Positions 17,995 through 27,690 of a stretch of DNA of 64,000 nt are shown in pieces. This DNA comes from Flavobacterium agricola. GTDB taxonomy: Bacteria > Bacteroidota > Bacteroidia > Flavobacteriales > Flavobacteriaceae. A program made the translations under genes and the position numbers. The stretch is from the NCBI RefSeq assembly GCF_025919725.1, contig NZ_CP081495.1, forward strand, positions 744,001-808,000. The letters run 5' to 3'. The notes below the pieces were generated by a model. The model saw only the letters and a program-made list of their open reading frames with translations. It was not told where the DNA came from and searched no databases. How positions within the stretch are numbered: the stretch's first letter is position 1; every line of letters begins with the position of its first letter.

Positions 17995-19512
17995 ATGTCA
18001 TCACACAAAACGATAGCTAAAAATACAATGTTTTTGTATATACGAATGTTCCTTATTATGGGAATAACCTTATATACATCACGTATTGTTTTAGAACAAC
18101 TAGGCATTTCTGATTATGGAATTTATAGTTTAGTTGGCGGTGTGGTTGCTATGTTTGGTTTTTTTAATGCAGCTATGTCAAGTGCTACACAGCGATATCT
18201 TTCTTATGATATTGGTCGGGGCGATAAATTTCAATTACAAAAAACATTTAGTGCTACTTTAACCTTACATATTGGGATTGCAATTCTTGGTTTTGTTTTA
18301 GCAGAAACTATTGGTCTTTGGTATGTTAATTTTAAAATGGTTGTTCCTGATGATAAATTATTTTCTGTAAACATTGTTTATCAATTTTCAATTTTAACTT
18401 TTATTGTTGGTATAATTCAGGTGCCATATAATGCATTAATAATTTCACATGAACAAATGAAAGTTTATGCATACATGAGTATTATTGAAGTGATATTAAA
18501 GCTTGGAGCAGTTTATATTTTAATTTTCTTCCCTTCTTACAAATTGATTGTTTATTCTATTTTAATTTTTGCCGTTTCTTTTTTGATAAGTTTATTTTAT
18601 CAAATGTATTGTCGAAAAAAATATGAAGAAAGCATTTTTAAATTTGAATATGATAAAAAATACTACAAAGAACTTATTAGCTATTCTGGATGGAATTTGT
18701 TTGGTAATATTGCTTGGATCTCAAAAAATCAAGGAGTTAATTTAATTATTAATCTCTTTTTCGGGACTGTTCTTAATGCATCATATGCAATAACAAATCA
18801 AGTAACAACCGCTATCAGCCTTTTTGTATCTAATTTGCAGACAGCATTTAACCCTCAAATAATAAAAAAATATTCCCAGCAAGATTATGTTGGGACACAA
18901 AACCTTATTTTTCAAGGCTCAAAGTTTTCTTATTTATTAATTTTATTACTTATAATGCCAATATTATTAAATACAGATTATATTTTAAAGTTATGGTTAA
19001 ATGAAGTGCCTGATTATACAGTTGTATTTGTAAAATTAGCATTGTTAAATGTTTTGATAGAAAGTTTATCAGGAACTTTAATGACTGGTGCTCAAGCAAC
19101 AGGCAAAATAAAATGGTACCAAATAATAATAGGTACATTAATTTTTTTTAATTTACCTTTAGCGTATTATTTTTTAAAATTAAATTTCTCTCCTCCTGTT
19201 ATTTTTAAGATAAGTAATATTATATCTCTTATTGCTTTATTATGTAGATTGATAATCTTAAATAAAACACTAAAACTTAGCTATAAGTTATATTTTAAAA
19301 ATGTACTACTAAAAATAGCTTATATATCTTGTTTTGCAGTAATCTACTATTCCTTGTATATAAATTTTTTTAAGGAAAGTATAAGTTTTATTAGATTTAT
19401 ACTTGATTCAAGTTTTTGTGTTTTAATTTTAATAATACTTATCTATCTTGTTTGTTTTAATAAAGCTGAAAAAAAAGAAATAGGACTATATATAAAAAAT
19501 AAAATAAAGTGA
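17995..19512 (+). CDS. Wzx-like polysaccharide flippase
   Basis: A 505-residue inner-membrane protein with 12-14 hydrophobic segments, of the MOP/PST superfamily (Polysacc_synt type): IAKNTMFLYIRMFLIMGITLYTSRIVLEQLGISDYGIYSLVGG at the N-terminus, and a mid-protein YSGWNLFGNIAWISKNQGVNLIIN. It would move lipid-linked sugar units across the inner membrane. It is first in a tight three-gene cassette; the next gene starts inside its stop (GTGA overlap). The DNA is visibly more AT-rich than both flanks (many ATA, AAT and AAA codons), suggesting transfer, as is usual for surface-sugar loci. Confidence 0.9.
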   Translation: MSSHKTIAKNTMFLYIRMFLIMGITLYTSRIVLEQLGISDYGIYSLVGGVVAMFGFFNAAMSSATQRYLSYDIGRGDKFQLQKTFSATLTLHIGIAILGFVLAETIGLWYVNFKMVVPDDKLFSVNIVYQFSILTFIVGIIQVPYNALIISHEQMKVYAYMSIIEVILKLGAVYILIFFPSYKLIVYSILIFAVSFLISLFYQMYCRKKYEESIFKFEYDKKYYKELISYSGWNLFGNIAWISKNQGVNLIINLFFGTVLNASYAITNQVTTAISLFVSNLQTAFNPQIIKKYSQQDYVGTQNLIFQGSKFSYLLILLLIMPILLNTDYILKLWLNEVPDYTVVFVKLALLNVLIESLSGTLMTGAQATGKIKWYQIIIGTLIFFNLPLAYYFLKLNFSPPVIFKISNIISLIALLCRLIILNKTLKLSYKLYFKNVLLKIAYISCFAVIYYSLYINFFKESISFIRFILDSSFCVLILIILIYLVCFNKAEKKEIGLYIKNKIK

Positions 19513-20507
19513 ATAAAATCAAATCAATAATAAAATCAATACTAAGGCCTTCATATCATAAAATTATTCTTATTTATAATTTTATTGTAGATTTTAGGCT
19601 ATTTAAAAAGTACTCGCTTGCATTTAATTCAAAATCATTATTAAATAAAGAAGCTAATTTAATTTTAAATTATCATTCAATAGAAAAAGGAATGTTGTTT
19701 AAAAATATGAAAAAAGGATTTGGTGCAGAAAGAATAAAAAAATTACATGTTATTTTAAATGATTCAGAAATAATAGAAAATATTAATAGAAGTCAAATAA
19801 GAGTTGGATATCAAGTTGTTTGTCAATACTATGAATTGCACCAAGAAAAAGCTTATAATATTGAAGAATTGTATAGCAAACAGCAATATTTAAAATATAA
19901 AGGGATATTAAACAGATATTACGATAAAGATTTTAAAGGAACTTATAGCTGGAATAATAAAACTTTTTATAATAATGTTTATGAAGATTTTAAAACTTTT
20001 TCTTCATCTCGAAAAAGTACGAGAGATTTTACTGGAAAAATAATTGAAATCGAAAGGATTAATAATGCCATAGAACTAGCAAATAATGCTCCTTCTGTTT
20101 GTAATAGGCAAGCTAGTAATGTTTATTTAGTAGAAGATAAAATTAAAATTGACCAGCTTTTAGAAATTCAAGGGGGTTTAACAGGTTATACTAAAAATAT
20201 TTCTCAGTTATTAATTTTGACGAATGATAGAAGTTTTTATTATACAGTTGGAGAAAGAAATCAATTTTATATTGATGGAGGAATTTATTTAATGAACCTA
20301 CTATATGCGTTACATTATTATAAAATTGGAAATTGTCCTGCTAATTGGGGTAAAACTATTGCTGATGAAAATAAGCTTAGTAAAATAATTTCAATTCCTA
20401 AATCCGAAAAAATAATATGTTTTATTGCTATTGGCGATCTTGTAGAAAATTTTAATACAACGTTATCTGCTAGAAGACCTTTTACTGAAAATTTTTTTAA
20501 AATCTAA
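19509..20507 (+). CDS. Nitroreductase-family protein in polysaccharide cassette
   Basis: A 332-residue protein starting with GTG that overlaps the flippase stop by 4 bases. The C-terminal part (from about residue 160, SSRKSTRDFTGK) is a nitroreductase/FMN fold with ANNAPSVCNRQASNVYLV, FYIDGGIYLMNLLYALHYY and a late IAIGDL. An N-terminal region of about 150 residues with NLILNYHSIEKGM is not part of the classical enzyme. Proteins of this type recur beside pyruvyl transferases in Bacteroidota surface-sugar loci; the reaction is unknown. Strong AT bias matches its neighbours. Confidence 0.8.
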   Translation: MNKIKSIIKSILRPSYHKIILIYNFIVDFRLFKKYSLAFNSKSLLNKEANLILNYHSIEKGMLFKNMKKGFGAERIKKLHVILNDSEIIENINRSQIRVGYQVVCQYYELHQEKAYNIEELYSKQQYLKYKGILNRYYDKDFKGTYSWNNKTFYNNVYEDFKTFSSSRKSTRDFTGKIIEIERINNAIELANNAPSVCNRQASNVYLVEDKIKIDQLLEIQGGLTGYTKNISQLLILTNDRSFYYTVGERNQFYIDGGIYLMNLLYALHYYKIGNCPANWGKTIADENKLSKIISIPKSEKIICFIAIGDLVENFNTTLSARRPFTENFFKI

Positions 20508-20513
20508 TTAAAA

Positions 20514-21650
20514 ATGAACAACAAAATAGCTATTTTAACACAACCTATCGGAAAAAATTATGGGGGCATGATACAAAATTATGCTTTGCAATACATTTTA
20601 AAGGAAAAAGGATTTAAGGTAGAAACACTGGCTCGTGATAAAAAAAACAGTTCTTTACGTAAAGTACTTTCTATTATTAAAAATAAAACATACAATCTTG
20701 CTCTAAATAAACAGGTAAGAAAGTTTTCGGATGAAGAACTTAACTACATTTTAGATTCTAATTTTAAGTTTCTAAATGAACACATTAACATATCTAAAAA
20801 TTTATTTTCAACACAAGATTTAAAAAAATATTTTGAGCAAAATAAATTTAGTCATGTAATTATTGGTAGTGATCAAACATGGCGCCCAATGTATTCTCCC
20901 GATATATATAATTATTTTTTAGATTTTTTAGTAGATAATCCTCAAGTTAATAAGTTAGCTTACGCATCTTCTTTTGGAACTGATAAATGGGAATATTCTA
21001 GTAAAGATGCCGAAATATGTAAAAAGTTGATAAAACAATTTAATAATATTTCAGTTAGAGAAGATTCTGGAGTTGATTTATGCAAGAGATATCTAGATGC
21101 AGATGCTAAATTAGTTCTAGATCCTACTTTATTGTTAGATAAAGAAGTTTATATTAATTTATTTCAGCATGAAAACACAACAAAATCTGGGCTTTACAAT
21201 TACGTTTTAGATAAAAATGAAATTAAACAAGGTTTTATTAAAAAAATTAGTCAGCATTTAAATATAGAGGTTTTTAATTGTCAGCCCAAAGCAGATATGT
21301 ATGGAAAGCTTAATGATTATTCTTTAGATGATTATAAGTTTCCAACAATTCAGAGCTGGTTAAAAGGATTTCATGACGCAGATTTTGTAGTAACAGATTC
21401 TTTTCACGGAACTGTTTTTTCTATCATTTTTAATAAACCGTTTCTTGCTATTACAAATGTTGAAAGAGGCGCTTCACGATTTACCTCTTTATTAAAACTA
21501 TTTAATTTAGAACATAGGCTGGTAACAGATATAAATAATTTTGACTTCAATCTATTAAATAAAGCAATTGATTATAAGAAAGTTAATGAGATAAAAGAAA
21601 GGTTAAAACAAGAATCTTTAGATTTTTTATTAACTAGTTTAAAAAAATAA
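20514..21650 (+). CDS. Polysaccharide pyruvyl transferase family protein
   Basis: A 378-residue cytoplasmic enzyme. It has NYGGMIQNYALQYIL at the N-terminus, IIGSDQTWRP near residue 120, an acidic VREDSGV segment, and DSFHGTVFSIIFNKPFLAI near residue 300, the hallmarks of the CsaB/WcaK-like pyruvyl transferase family. It would transfer pyruvate from phosphoenolpyruvate to a sugar as a ketal, adding negative charge to a surface glycan. It ends the cassette 6 bases after the nitroreductase-like gene, and no glycosyltransferase lies beside it. Confidence 0.88.
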   Translation: MNNKIAILTQPIGKNYGGMIQNYALQYILKEKGFKVETLARDKKNSSLRKVLSIIKNKTYNLALNKQVRKFSDEELNYILDSNFKFLNEHINISKNLFSTQDLKKYFEQNKFSHVIIGSDQTWRPMYSPDIYNYFLDFLVDNPQVNKLAYASSFGTDKWEYSSKDAEICKKLIKQFNNISVREDSGVDLCKRYLDADAKLVLDPTLLLDKEVYINLFQHENTTKSGLYNYVLDKNEIKQGFIKKISQHLNIEVFNCQPKADMYGKLNDYSLDDYKFPTIQSWLKGFHDADFVVTDSFHGTVFSIIFNKPFLAITNVERGASRFTSLLKLFNLEHRLVTDINNFDFNLLNKAIDYKKVNEIKERLKQESLDFLLTSLKK

Positions 21651-21680
21651 AAAAGCGCATGTAATTTACATGCGCTTTTC
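21651..21680. terminator. Bidirectional terminator
   Basis: AAAAGCGCATGTAA and TTACATGCGCTTTT are perfect complements between the convergent pyruvyl transferase and fadE genes. The T run is stronger in the minus direction. Confidence 0.85.
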
Positions 21681-21701
21681 ATTTAAAAACTATTTAACTA
21701 A

Positions 21702-23498
21702 TTAAAAACAATATTCGTTTTCTTGCACTACTTTTTCTGCAATAAGTTCGCGTAAAGCACCAACATTTGGCATGTTGTCGTATTTAGTAAAACGGCGTAA
21801 GCCCATTAACATCATACGTTGTTCATCGCCTTCGGCAAAAGAAACAATTCCTTCTTTTCCTTTGCTTGCAATAATGTCGGTAGCATGGTATAAATAAAGT
21901 TGAGCCATTGCAATTTGTACTTTAGCTGCATCTTCACCAATTTTGTTTACTAGCTTTTCTGTACGTAAAATACCAGATTCTGCCATGTAAATTTCAATTA
22001 ACATATCAGATGCTGCCATTAATAATTGTTGGTGTTTGTCTAAATCTGTTCCGTATTTCTGAACTGCTGATCCAGCAACCATTAAAAAGGCTTTTTTAAG
22101 CTTGTTTACCAACGCTTTTTCTTCCGCAAATAATTCGCTATAATCTGGCGTATTAAAATCAGGAATTCCCATTAATTCTTCGCCAACTGCTGTTGCAGGA
22201 CCTAATAAATCTACATGTCCTTTCATTGCTTTTTTAATCAGCATTCCAACGGTTAACATACGGTTAATTTCGTTTGTACCTTCGTAAATACGAGAAATAC
22301 GTGCATCACGCCAAGCCGATTCCATTGGGGTATCTTCAGAAAAGCCCATACCTCCAAAAATTTGAATTCCTTCATCTGCACATAATTGTACATCTTCAGA
22401 AACGGCAACTTTTAGAATAGAACATTCAATAGCAAATTCTTCAACACCTTTTAATTCAGCTTCTTGATGCTCGTTTCCATCAGCCAAACGTGCATTAATT
22501 CTATTTTCTATATCACCAGCAGCACGGTACGATGCCGATTCGCCCACATAAGCATTGGTTGCCATTTCAGCAAGTTTAGAACGAATAGCACCAAAGTTTG
22601 CAATAGGTGTTTTAAATTGAATACGTTCGTTTGCATAATTTACCGATTTGGTAATTAAACGACGTTGTGAATCTAAACAAGCTGCTGCTAATTTAATACG
22701 GCCCACGTTTAAGGCATTCATAGCAATTTTAAAACCTTCGCCACGGCCTGCCAACATATTTTCTACCGGTACTAACGTATCGTTAAAAAATACCTGACGT
22801 GTTGAACTTGCACGAATGCCTAATTTATGTTCTTCTTCGCCTAAAGTAATTCCGTTAGCGTTGTTCGGATCGTATTCTACAATAAAACCGGTAATATTTT
22901 TATCGTCTTCAATACGTGCAAATACAATCATTACGTTACAAAAACCTGCGTTAGAAATCCACATTTTTTGTCCGTTAATTTTGTAATGTTTTCCGTCTGC
23001 AGTTAATTCAGCTTTAGTTTTACCTGAATTTGCATCCGATCCTGCACCTGGTTCGGTTAAACAATAAGCTCCAAACCATTCGCCCGAAGCTAATTTAGGT
23101 ACATATTTATTTTTTTGTTCTGTTGTACCGTATAACGTAATTGGCATGGTACCAATTCCGGTATGTGCTCCAAAAGCTGTTGAAAAAGATCCGGTTGCAC
23201 CCGAAATGTAATCACAAGTTAGCATGGTAGAAACAAATCCCATACCTAAACCGCCAAATTCTTCTAGAACCGAAACGCCTAAAAATCCTAATTCACCGGC
23301 TTTGCGCATGCATTCTTCAGTAAATTTGTAATCTTTTTTCTCAAAACGTTCTTTGTTCGGCCAAATTTCGCGATCAATAAATTCTTTTACTGAATCGCGC
23401 ATCATTTTTTGTTCTTCAGAAAAATCTTCTGGTGTAAAAATATTTTGTGATAGCGTTTCTTTTACCAAGAATTGACCGCCTCTAGTAATATCTGCCAT
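21702..23498 (-). CDS. fadE: Acyl-CoA dehydrogenase (FadE-type)
   Basis: A 598-residue flavoprotein that catalyses the first, FAD-dependent step of beta-oxidation. The start MADITRGG at 23498 is chosen over an upstream ATG (23540) that would add 14 basic residues unlike the family. The CLTEPGAGSDANSGKTKA and KMWISNAG signatures, the RRLITKSVNYANER segment and IFGGMGFSEDTPMESAWRDARISRIYEGTNEI are typical, followed by a long C-terminal extension as in Bacillus FadE (about 594 residues). It is last in the marR-fadN-fadA-fadE operon. Confidence 0.95.
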   Translation of the reverse strand: MADITRGGQFLVKETLSQNIFTPEDFSEEQKMMRDSVKEFIDREIWPNKERFEKKDYKFTEECMRKAGELGFLGVSVLEEFGGLGMGFVSTMLTCDYISGATGSFSTAFGAHTGIGTMPITLYGTTEQKNKYVPKLASGEWFGAYCLTEPGAGSDANSGKTKAELTADGKHYKINGQKMWISNAGFCNVMIVFARIEDDKNITGFIVEYDPNNANGITLGEEEHKLGIRASSTRQVFFNDTLVPVENMLAGRGEGFKIAMNALNVGRIKLAAACLDSQRRLITKSVNYANERIQFKTPIANFGAIRSKLAEMATNAYVGESASYRAAGDIENRINARLADGNEHQEAELKGVEEFAIECSILKVAVSEDVQLCADEGIQIFGGMGFSEDTPMESAWRDARISRIYEGTNEINRMLTVGMLIKKAMKGHVDLLGPATAVGEELMGIPDFNTPDYSELFAEEKALVNKLKKAFLMVAGSAVQKYGTDLDKHQQLLMAASDMLIEIYMAESGILRTEKLVNKIGEDAAKVQIAMAQLYLYHATDIIASKGKEGIVSFAEGDEQRMMLMGLRRFTKYDNMPNVGALRELIAEKVVQENEYCF

Positions 23499-23560
23499 AA
23501 TTTTTTTATTTTTATTGATGAAAGCTAAGCGCTTTACCAAGGTTAATTATTTAGTAGTTT

Positions 23561-24742
23561 TTATAAAAGTTCGTAAATACCTGCTGTTCCTTGTCCGGTA
23601 CCCACGCACATGGTTACCATGCCGTATTTGTTTCCGCGACGTTTCATTTCGTCGAATAACTGAACCGAAAGTTTTGCACCTGTACAACCTAGTGGGTGAC
23701 CTAAAGCAATAGCACCACCGTTTACGTTAATAATTTCAGGATTTAAATCTAATTCGCGAATAACCGCTAACGATTGTGCTGCAAAAGCTTCGTTTAATTC
23801 GATTAACTCAATATCATTTTGTTTTAAACCAGCTTGTTGTAATGCTTTTGGAATGGCTTTTACCGGACCAATTCCCATTATACGCGGTTCAACCCCAGCA
23901 GATGCAAAAGTTACCAAGCGCGCAATTGGTTCAAGGTTTAATTCTTTTACCATTTCTTCAGACATAACTAAAACAAAAGCTGCTCCGTCTGACATTTGTG
24001 ACGAATTTCCTGCTGTTACAGATCCATCTGCTGCAAAAACCGGACGAAGTTTAGCTAAAGCTTCTAACGAAGTTGCTGCACGTGGTCCTTCATCAACTGC
24101 AACGCTGTAGTTTGTGGTTTCTTTTTTACCTTTTTCGTTAATAAAAGTTTGTTCTACTTTAATAGGAACAATTTGAGAATCAAATTTACCTTCTGCCTGA
24201 GCTTTTAGAGCTTTTAGATGTGATTGTAAGGCAAATTCATCTTGATCTTCACGAGAAACGTTGTATTTTTTAGCCACTGCTTCGGCAGTTAATCCCATGC
24301 CCCAATAATAATCTTCATGCCCTTCTTTGGCCACTTTATAATCTGGCGTTGCACGGTAACCACCCATTGGAATAAAGCTCATAGATTCGGCTCCACCAGC
24401 TATAATGCAATGTGCCATACCTGACTGAATTTTTGCGGTTGCCATTCCAATAGTTTCTAATCCTGAAGCACAATAACGATTTACGGTTACTCCCGGAACA
24501 TCGGTCACTTTTAATCCCATTAACGAGATTAAACGGCCCATGTTTAAACCTTGTTCGGCTTCGGGCATGGCGTTGCCTACCATAACATCGTCAATACGTT
24601 TTTTATCAAGCTGCGGCACTTCATTCATCATAAATTCGATGGTTTCGGCAGCAAGCTCATCCGGTCGTTTAAAACGAAACAATCCTTTAGGTGCTTTACC
24701 TACGGCTGTTCTATATGCTTTAACAATATATGCTGTTTTCAT
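23561..24742 (-). CDS. fadA: Acetyl-CoA C-acyltransferase (3-ketoacyl-CoA thiolase)
   Basis: A 393-residue thiolase with acyl-enzyme Cys91 (NRYCASGLETI), NEAFAAQSLAV with its His-equivalent region, and the C-terminal base motif GHPLGCTGA followed by MCVGTGQGTAGIY. It cleaves 3-ketoacyl-CoA to acetyl-CoA and a shortened acyl-CoA. It lies between fadN (10-base gap) and fadE in the same order as the fadNAE operon of Bacillus, supporting a beta-oxidation rather than biosynthetic role. Compare the second thiolase at 51353. Confidence 0.95.
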   Translation of the reverse strand: MKTAYIVKAYRTAVGKAPKGLFRFKRPDELAAETIEFMMNEVPQLDKKRIDDVMVGNAMPEAEQGLNMGRLISLMGLKVTDVPGVTVNRYCASGLETIGMATAKIQSGMAHCIIAGGAESMSFIPMGGYRATPDYKVAKEGHEDYYWGMGLTAEAVAKKYNVSREDQDEFALQSHLKALKAQAEGKFDSQIVPIKVEQTFINEKGKKETTNYSVAVDEGPRAATSLEALAKLRPVFAADGSVTAGNSSQMSDGAAFVLVMSEEMVKELNLEPIARLVTFASAGVEPRIMGIGPVKAIPKALQQAGLKQNDIELIELNEAFAAQSLAVIRELDLNPEIINVNGGAIALGHPLGCTGAKLSVQLFDEMKRRGNKYGMVTMCVGTGQGTAGIYELL

Positions 24743-24752
24743 TTTTTCTAAA

Positions 24753-27143
24753 TTAATTTCTTAACGGTTTTCCTTTGGTTAACATGAATTGAATACGTTC
24801 TAACGTTTTTCTTTCAGTACATAACGATAAGAAAGCTTCACGTTCTAAATCCAATAAATATTGTTCTGAAACTAGGGTAGGTTCTGACAAATCTCCACCA
24901 GCCATAACATATGCTAATTTGTTAGCAATTTTACGGTCGTGTTCAGAAATGTATTTTCCGGCCATCATACCATCGGTTCCTACCAAGAAAGCACCTAAAG
25001 CTTGCTTACCTAAAACTTCAACATCTTTTCTGCGAATAGGTTGTGTATAACCAGCTTCGGCCATAATTAATGCATGTTTTTTAGCTTCGGCAATCTGACG
25101 ATCTTTGTTTACTACAATTATATCTTTTCCTTTTTGTAAAAAGCCTAAATCTATTGCTTCATAAGCAGATGTTGCAACTTTAGCGGTACCAACGGTTAAA
25201 AAATATTCTTGTAAAATATTTAATTTTACGTCATTTTTCTTGAACAGATCGGCAGCACGTAAAGCCATTTCTTTAGAACCACCACCACCGGGAATAACTC
25301 CAACACCAAATTCAACCAAACCAATGTACGTTTCGGCGGCAGCAACAGCTTTATCTGCATGCAAGGTTAATTCGCATCCGCCGCCTAATGTCATTCCGTG
25401 AGGAGCAGCAATTACAGGAATGCCTGAATAACGCACGCGCATCATGGTATCTTGGAATGCTTTGATTGAGAAGTTTAATTCGTCATATTCTTGCTCAACC
25501 GCCATCATAAAAATCATGGCTAAGTTTGCACCAACGGAGAAATTTGCTCCTTGGTTACCAATTACTAAACCGTTATATTTTTGTTCGGCAATATCAATTG
25601 CTTTGTTGATACCAGAAATAACACCACCGCCAATTGAATTCATTTTTGAATGGAATTCTAAGTTTAAAATACCATCACCAATATCGTGTAAGGTAACATC
25701 TGAATTACCCCAAACTTTTTTGCTTTCACGAATGTTATTTAAAATGATAAAGGCATCTTGTCCAGGAATTTTTTTCTGAGTTTTAGTAGTTAAATCGTAG
25801 TAATACGTTGCCCCATCTTTTACAGTATAAAAAGATTTGTTGCCAGAAGCTAACATTTCTTGAACCCAAGCTGCCGGTTTTTCTCCAAGCTCATTCATAA
25901 ATTCTAGAGCTTTTTCTACCCCGATTGCATCCCAAATTTGGAATGGTCCGTGTTCCCAACCAAAACCAGCTTTCATGGCATCGTCAATTTTATATAAATC
26001 GTCGGTAATTTCTGGTACACGATTAGAAACATAGGCAAATAAGCCCGCGAAAGATTTACGGTAGAATTCACCTGCTTTATCTTTTCCTTTCACTAAAACT
26101 TTAAAACGATCAACTACTTTATCGATGGTTTTAGTTAATTCTAAGGTTTGGAATGATGCTTTTTTGGCAGGGCGGTATTCTAACGTTTCTAAATCAAAAG
26201 ATAAAATGTCTTTATCTACTTTTTTGTAAAAACCTTGTTTTGTTTTGCTGCCTAACCATTTATTATCTAATAAAAACTGAACGAATGCAGGTAGTTTAAA
26301 TAAATCATGCGCTTCGTCATTCGGGCAATTGTCGTATAATCCGTTTGCAACGTGAACCAACGTATCTAAACCAACCACATCAACCGTACGGAAAGTTGCT
26401 GATTTTGGGCGGCCAATAACCGGACCGGTTAATTTATCTACTTCCTCAATAGTTAAGCCCATTTCTTTTACTAAATGAAACAAGCTCATGATACCGTAAA
26501 TACCGATGCGGTTACCAATAAATGCTGGTGTATCTTTTGCTACAACCGATGTTTTACCTAAAAACTTTTCACCATATTCATTTAAAAATTCTAAAACTTC
26601 TGGTTTTGTTTTTGGACCAGGAATGATTTCGAACAATTTTAAGTAACGAACTGGGTTAAAAAAGTGCGTACCACAAAAATGTTCTTGAAAATCTTGGCTA
26701 CGTCCTTCACTCATAAAATGAATCGGAATACCAGAGGTATTTGAAGTTATTAAAGTTCCAGGTTTTCTGTATTTTTCAATTTGTTCATAAACCGCTTTTT
26801 TAATATCTAAACGTTCTACAACAACCTCAATAATCCAATCTACATCTTTAATTTTAGCCAAATCGTCGGTTGTGTTTCCTGTAGAAATGCGGTTGGCAAA
26901 TTTTTTGTCGTAAATAGGTGAGGGGTTAGATTTTAGCGCTGCCGCTAAATTGTCGTTTACCAATCGGTTACGAACTGCTTTGTTTTCTAACGTTAAGCCT
27001 TTTTTAGCTTCGGCATCTGTTAATTGGTTTGGAACAATGTCAAGTAATAGCACCTCGACACCGATGTTGGCAAAATGACATGCAATGCCTGATCCCATAA
27101 TTCCTGAACCAATGACAGCTACTTTTTTAATAAGTCGTTTCAT
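24753..27143 (-). CDS. fadN: 3-hydroxyacyl-CoA dehydrogenase / enoyl-CoA hydratase (FadN-type)
   Basis: A 796-residue bifunctional beta-oxidation enzyme in the FadN order. The N-terminal NAD-binding dehydrogenase (VAVIGSGIMGSGIACHFANIG) is followed by the HCDH C-terminal domains with HFFNPVRYLKL and AFIGNRIG. A C-terminal crotonase domain has GANFSVGANLAMI and HGMTLGGGCELTLHAD with the oxyanion-hole glycines. E. coli FadB has the reverse order. It hydrates enoyl-CoA and oxidises the 3-hydroxy product with NAD. Its operon position after marR and before fadA is coherent. Confidence 0.95.
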   Translation of the reverse strand: MKRLIKKVAVIGSGIMGSGIACHFANIGVEVLLLDIVPNQLTDAEAKKGLTLENKAVRNRLVNDNLAAALKSNPSPIYDKKFANRISTGNTTDDLAKIKDVDWIIEVVVERLDIKKAVYEQIEKYRKPGTLITSNTSGIPIHFMSEGRSQDFQEHFCGTHFFNPVRYLKLFEIIPGPKTKPEVLEFLNEYGEKFLGKTSVVAKDTPAFIGNRIGIYGIMSLFHLVKEMGLTIEEVDKLTGPVIGRPKSATFRTVDVVGLDTLVHVANGLYDNCPNDEAHDLFKLPAFVQFLLDNKWLGSKTKQGFYKKVDKDILSFDLETLEYRPAKKASFQTLELTKTIDKVVDRFKVLVKGKDKAGEFYRKSFAGLFAYVSNRVPEITDDLYKIDDAMKAGFGWEHGPFQIWDAIGVEKALEFMNELGEKPAAWVQEMLASGNKSFYTVKDGATYYYDLTTKTQKKIPGQDAFIILNNIRESKKVWGNSDVTLHDIGDGILNLEFHSKMNSIGGGVISGINKAIDIAEQKYNGLVIGNQGANFSVGANLAMIFMMAVEQEYDELNFSIKAFQDTMMRVRYSGIPVIAAPHGMTLGGGCELTLHADKAVAAAETYIGLVEFGVGVIPGGGGSKEMALRAADLFKKNDVKLNILQEYFLTVGTAKVATSAYEAIDLGFLQKGKDIIVVNKDRQIAEAKKHALIMAEAGYTQPIRRKDVEVLGKQALGAFLVGTDGMMAGKYISEHDRKIANKLAYVMAGGDLSEPTLVSEQYLLDLEREAFLSLCTERKTLERIQFMLTKGKPLRN

Positions 27144-27166
27144 TTTTTAGCAATTATTCGTTTAAT

Positions 27167-27616
27167 TTATTTGTTTTTATTTGGATTGAATATTTTTTTA
27201 TCTGCAATTAGTTGATTAATAATTTCTGAAACTTCTATAAAATGTTTCAACTTTTCTTCGCCAACTTCTTTTTTTACTGCTTCGTTAAATTGTAAAACGG
27301 TTTGTTTAGATAAATCTCTTTTTTGTTGCCCAAATGCGGTTAAAAAAATTAAAACCCCTCGTCCGTCTAACGGATTTTTACGTCGGGTAATTAATCCTTT
27401 TTCTTCCATTGTTTTTAAAGTACGTGTTAAACTGGTAGCTTCCATACCCATTTTTGGACCTAATGTGGTAGATGGAGTTCCTTTTTCTCTGTCAATGCTT
27501 AATAATGCAAATCCGGTTGACATGGTTGCACCGTATTTTGCTGCTTCTTCATTGTACATTCTGCTAACCGCTTGCCAAGTTGCTCGCAAAACATAATCTA
27601 TGGTTTTATCTTTCAT
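27167..27616 (-). CDS. MarR-family transcriptional regulator of the fad operon
   Basis: A 149-residue winged-helix repressor. The middle part (STTLGPKMGMEATSLTRTLKTMEEKGLITRRKNPLDGRGVLIFLT) is the MarR DNA-binding domain with the D-x-R-G wing. It is the first gene of the operon, 23 bases before fadN, so it probably represses its own operon and responds to acyl-CoA or fatty acid, as FadR-like regulators do. An inverted repeat at 27661-27672 beside the promoter is the likely operator. The ligand is inference. Confidence 0.88.
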   Translation of the reverse strand: MKDKTIDYVLRATWQAVSRMYNEEAAKYGATMSTGFALLSIDREKGTPSTTLGPKMGMEATSLTRTLKTMEEKGLITRRKNPLDGRGVLIFLTAFGQQKRDLSKQTVLQFNEAVKKEVGEEKLKHFIEVSEIINQLIADKKIFNPNKNK

Positions 27617-27636
27617 TAATTATAATCTCGTTTAAC

Positions 27637-27675
27637 CAAATATATAAAAAAATAATATACTATGCACGCATAATA
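27637..27675 (-). promoter_or_regulatory. Promoter and candidate MarR operator of the fad operon
   Basis: On the minus strand TATATTTG (27637-27644) matches the -7 box, 21 bases before the marR ATG. Seventeen bases upstream, over the -33 position, TATGC-AC-GCATA (27661-27672) is an inverted repeat that extends to 8-base arms with one mismatch (27658-27675). MarR proteins bind such palindromes and often self-repress. Confidence 0.55.
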
Positions 27676-27690
27676 AATGTTTTTTCTGAA

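Noticed and set aside
17829..18020. A 63-residue frame before the flippase
   Set aside because: It overlaps the flippase start, is Cys/Tyr/Asn-rich noise, and has no start context.
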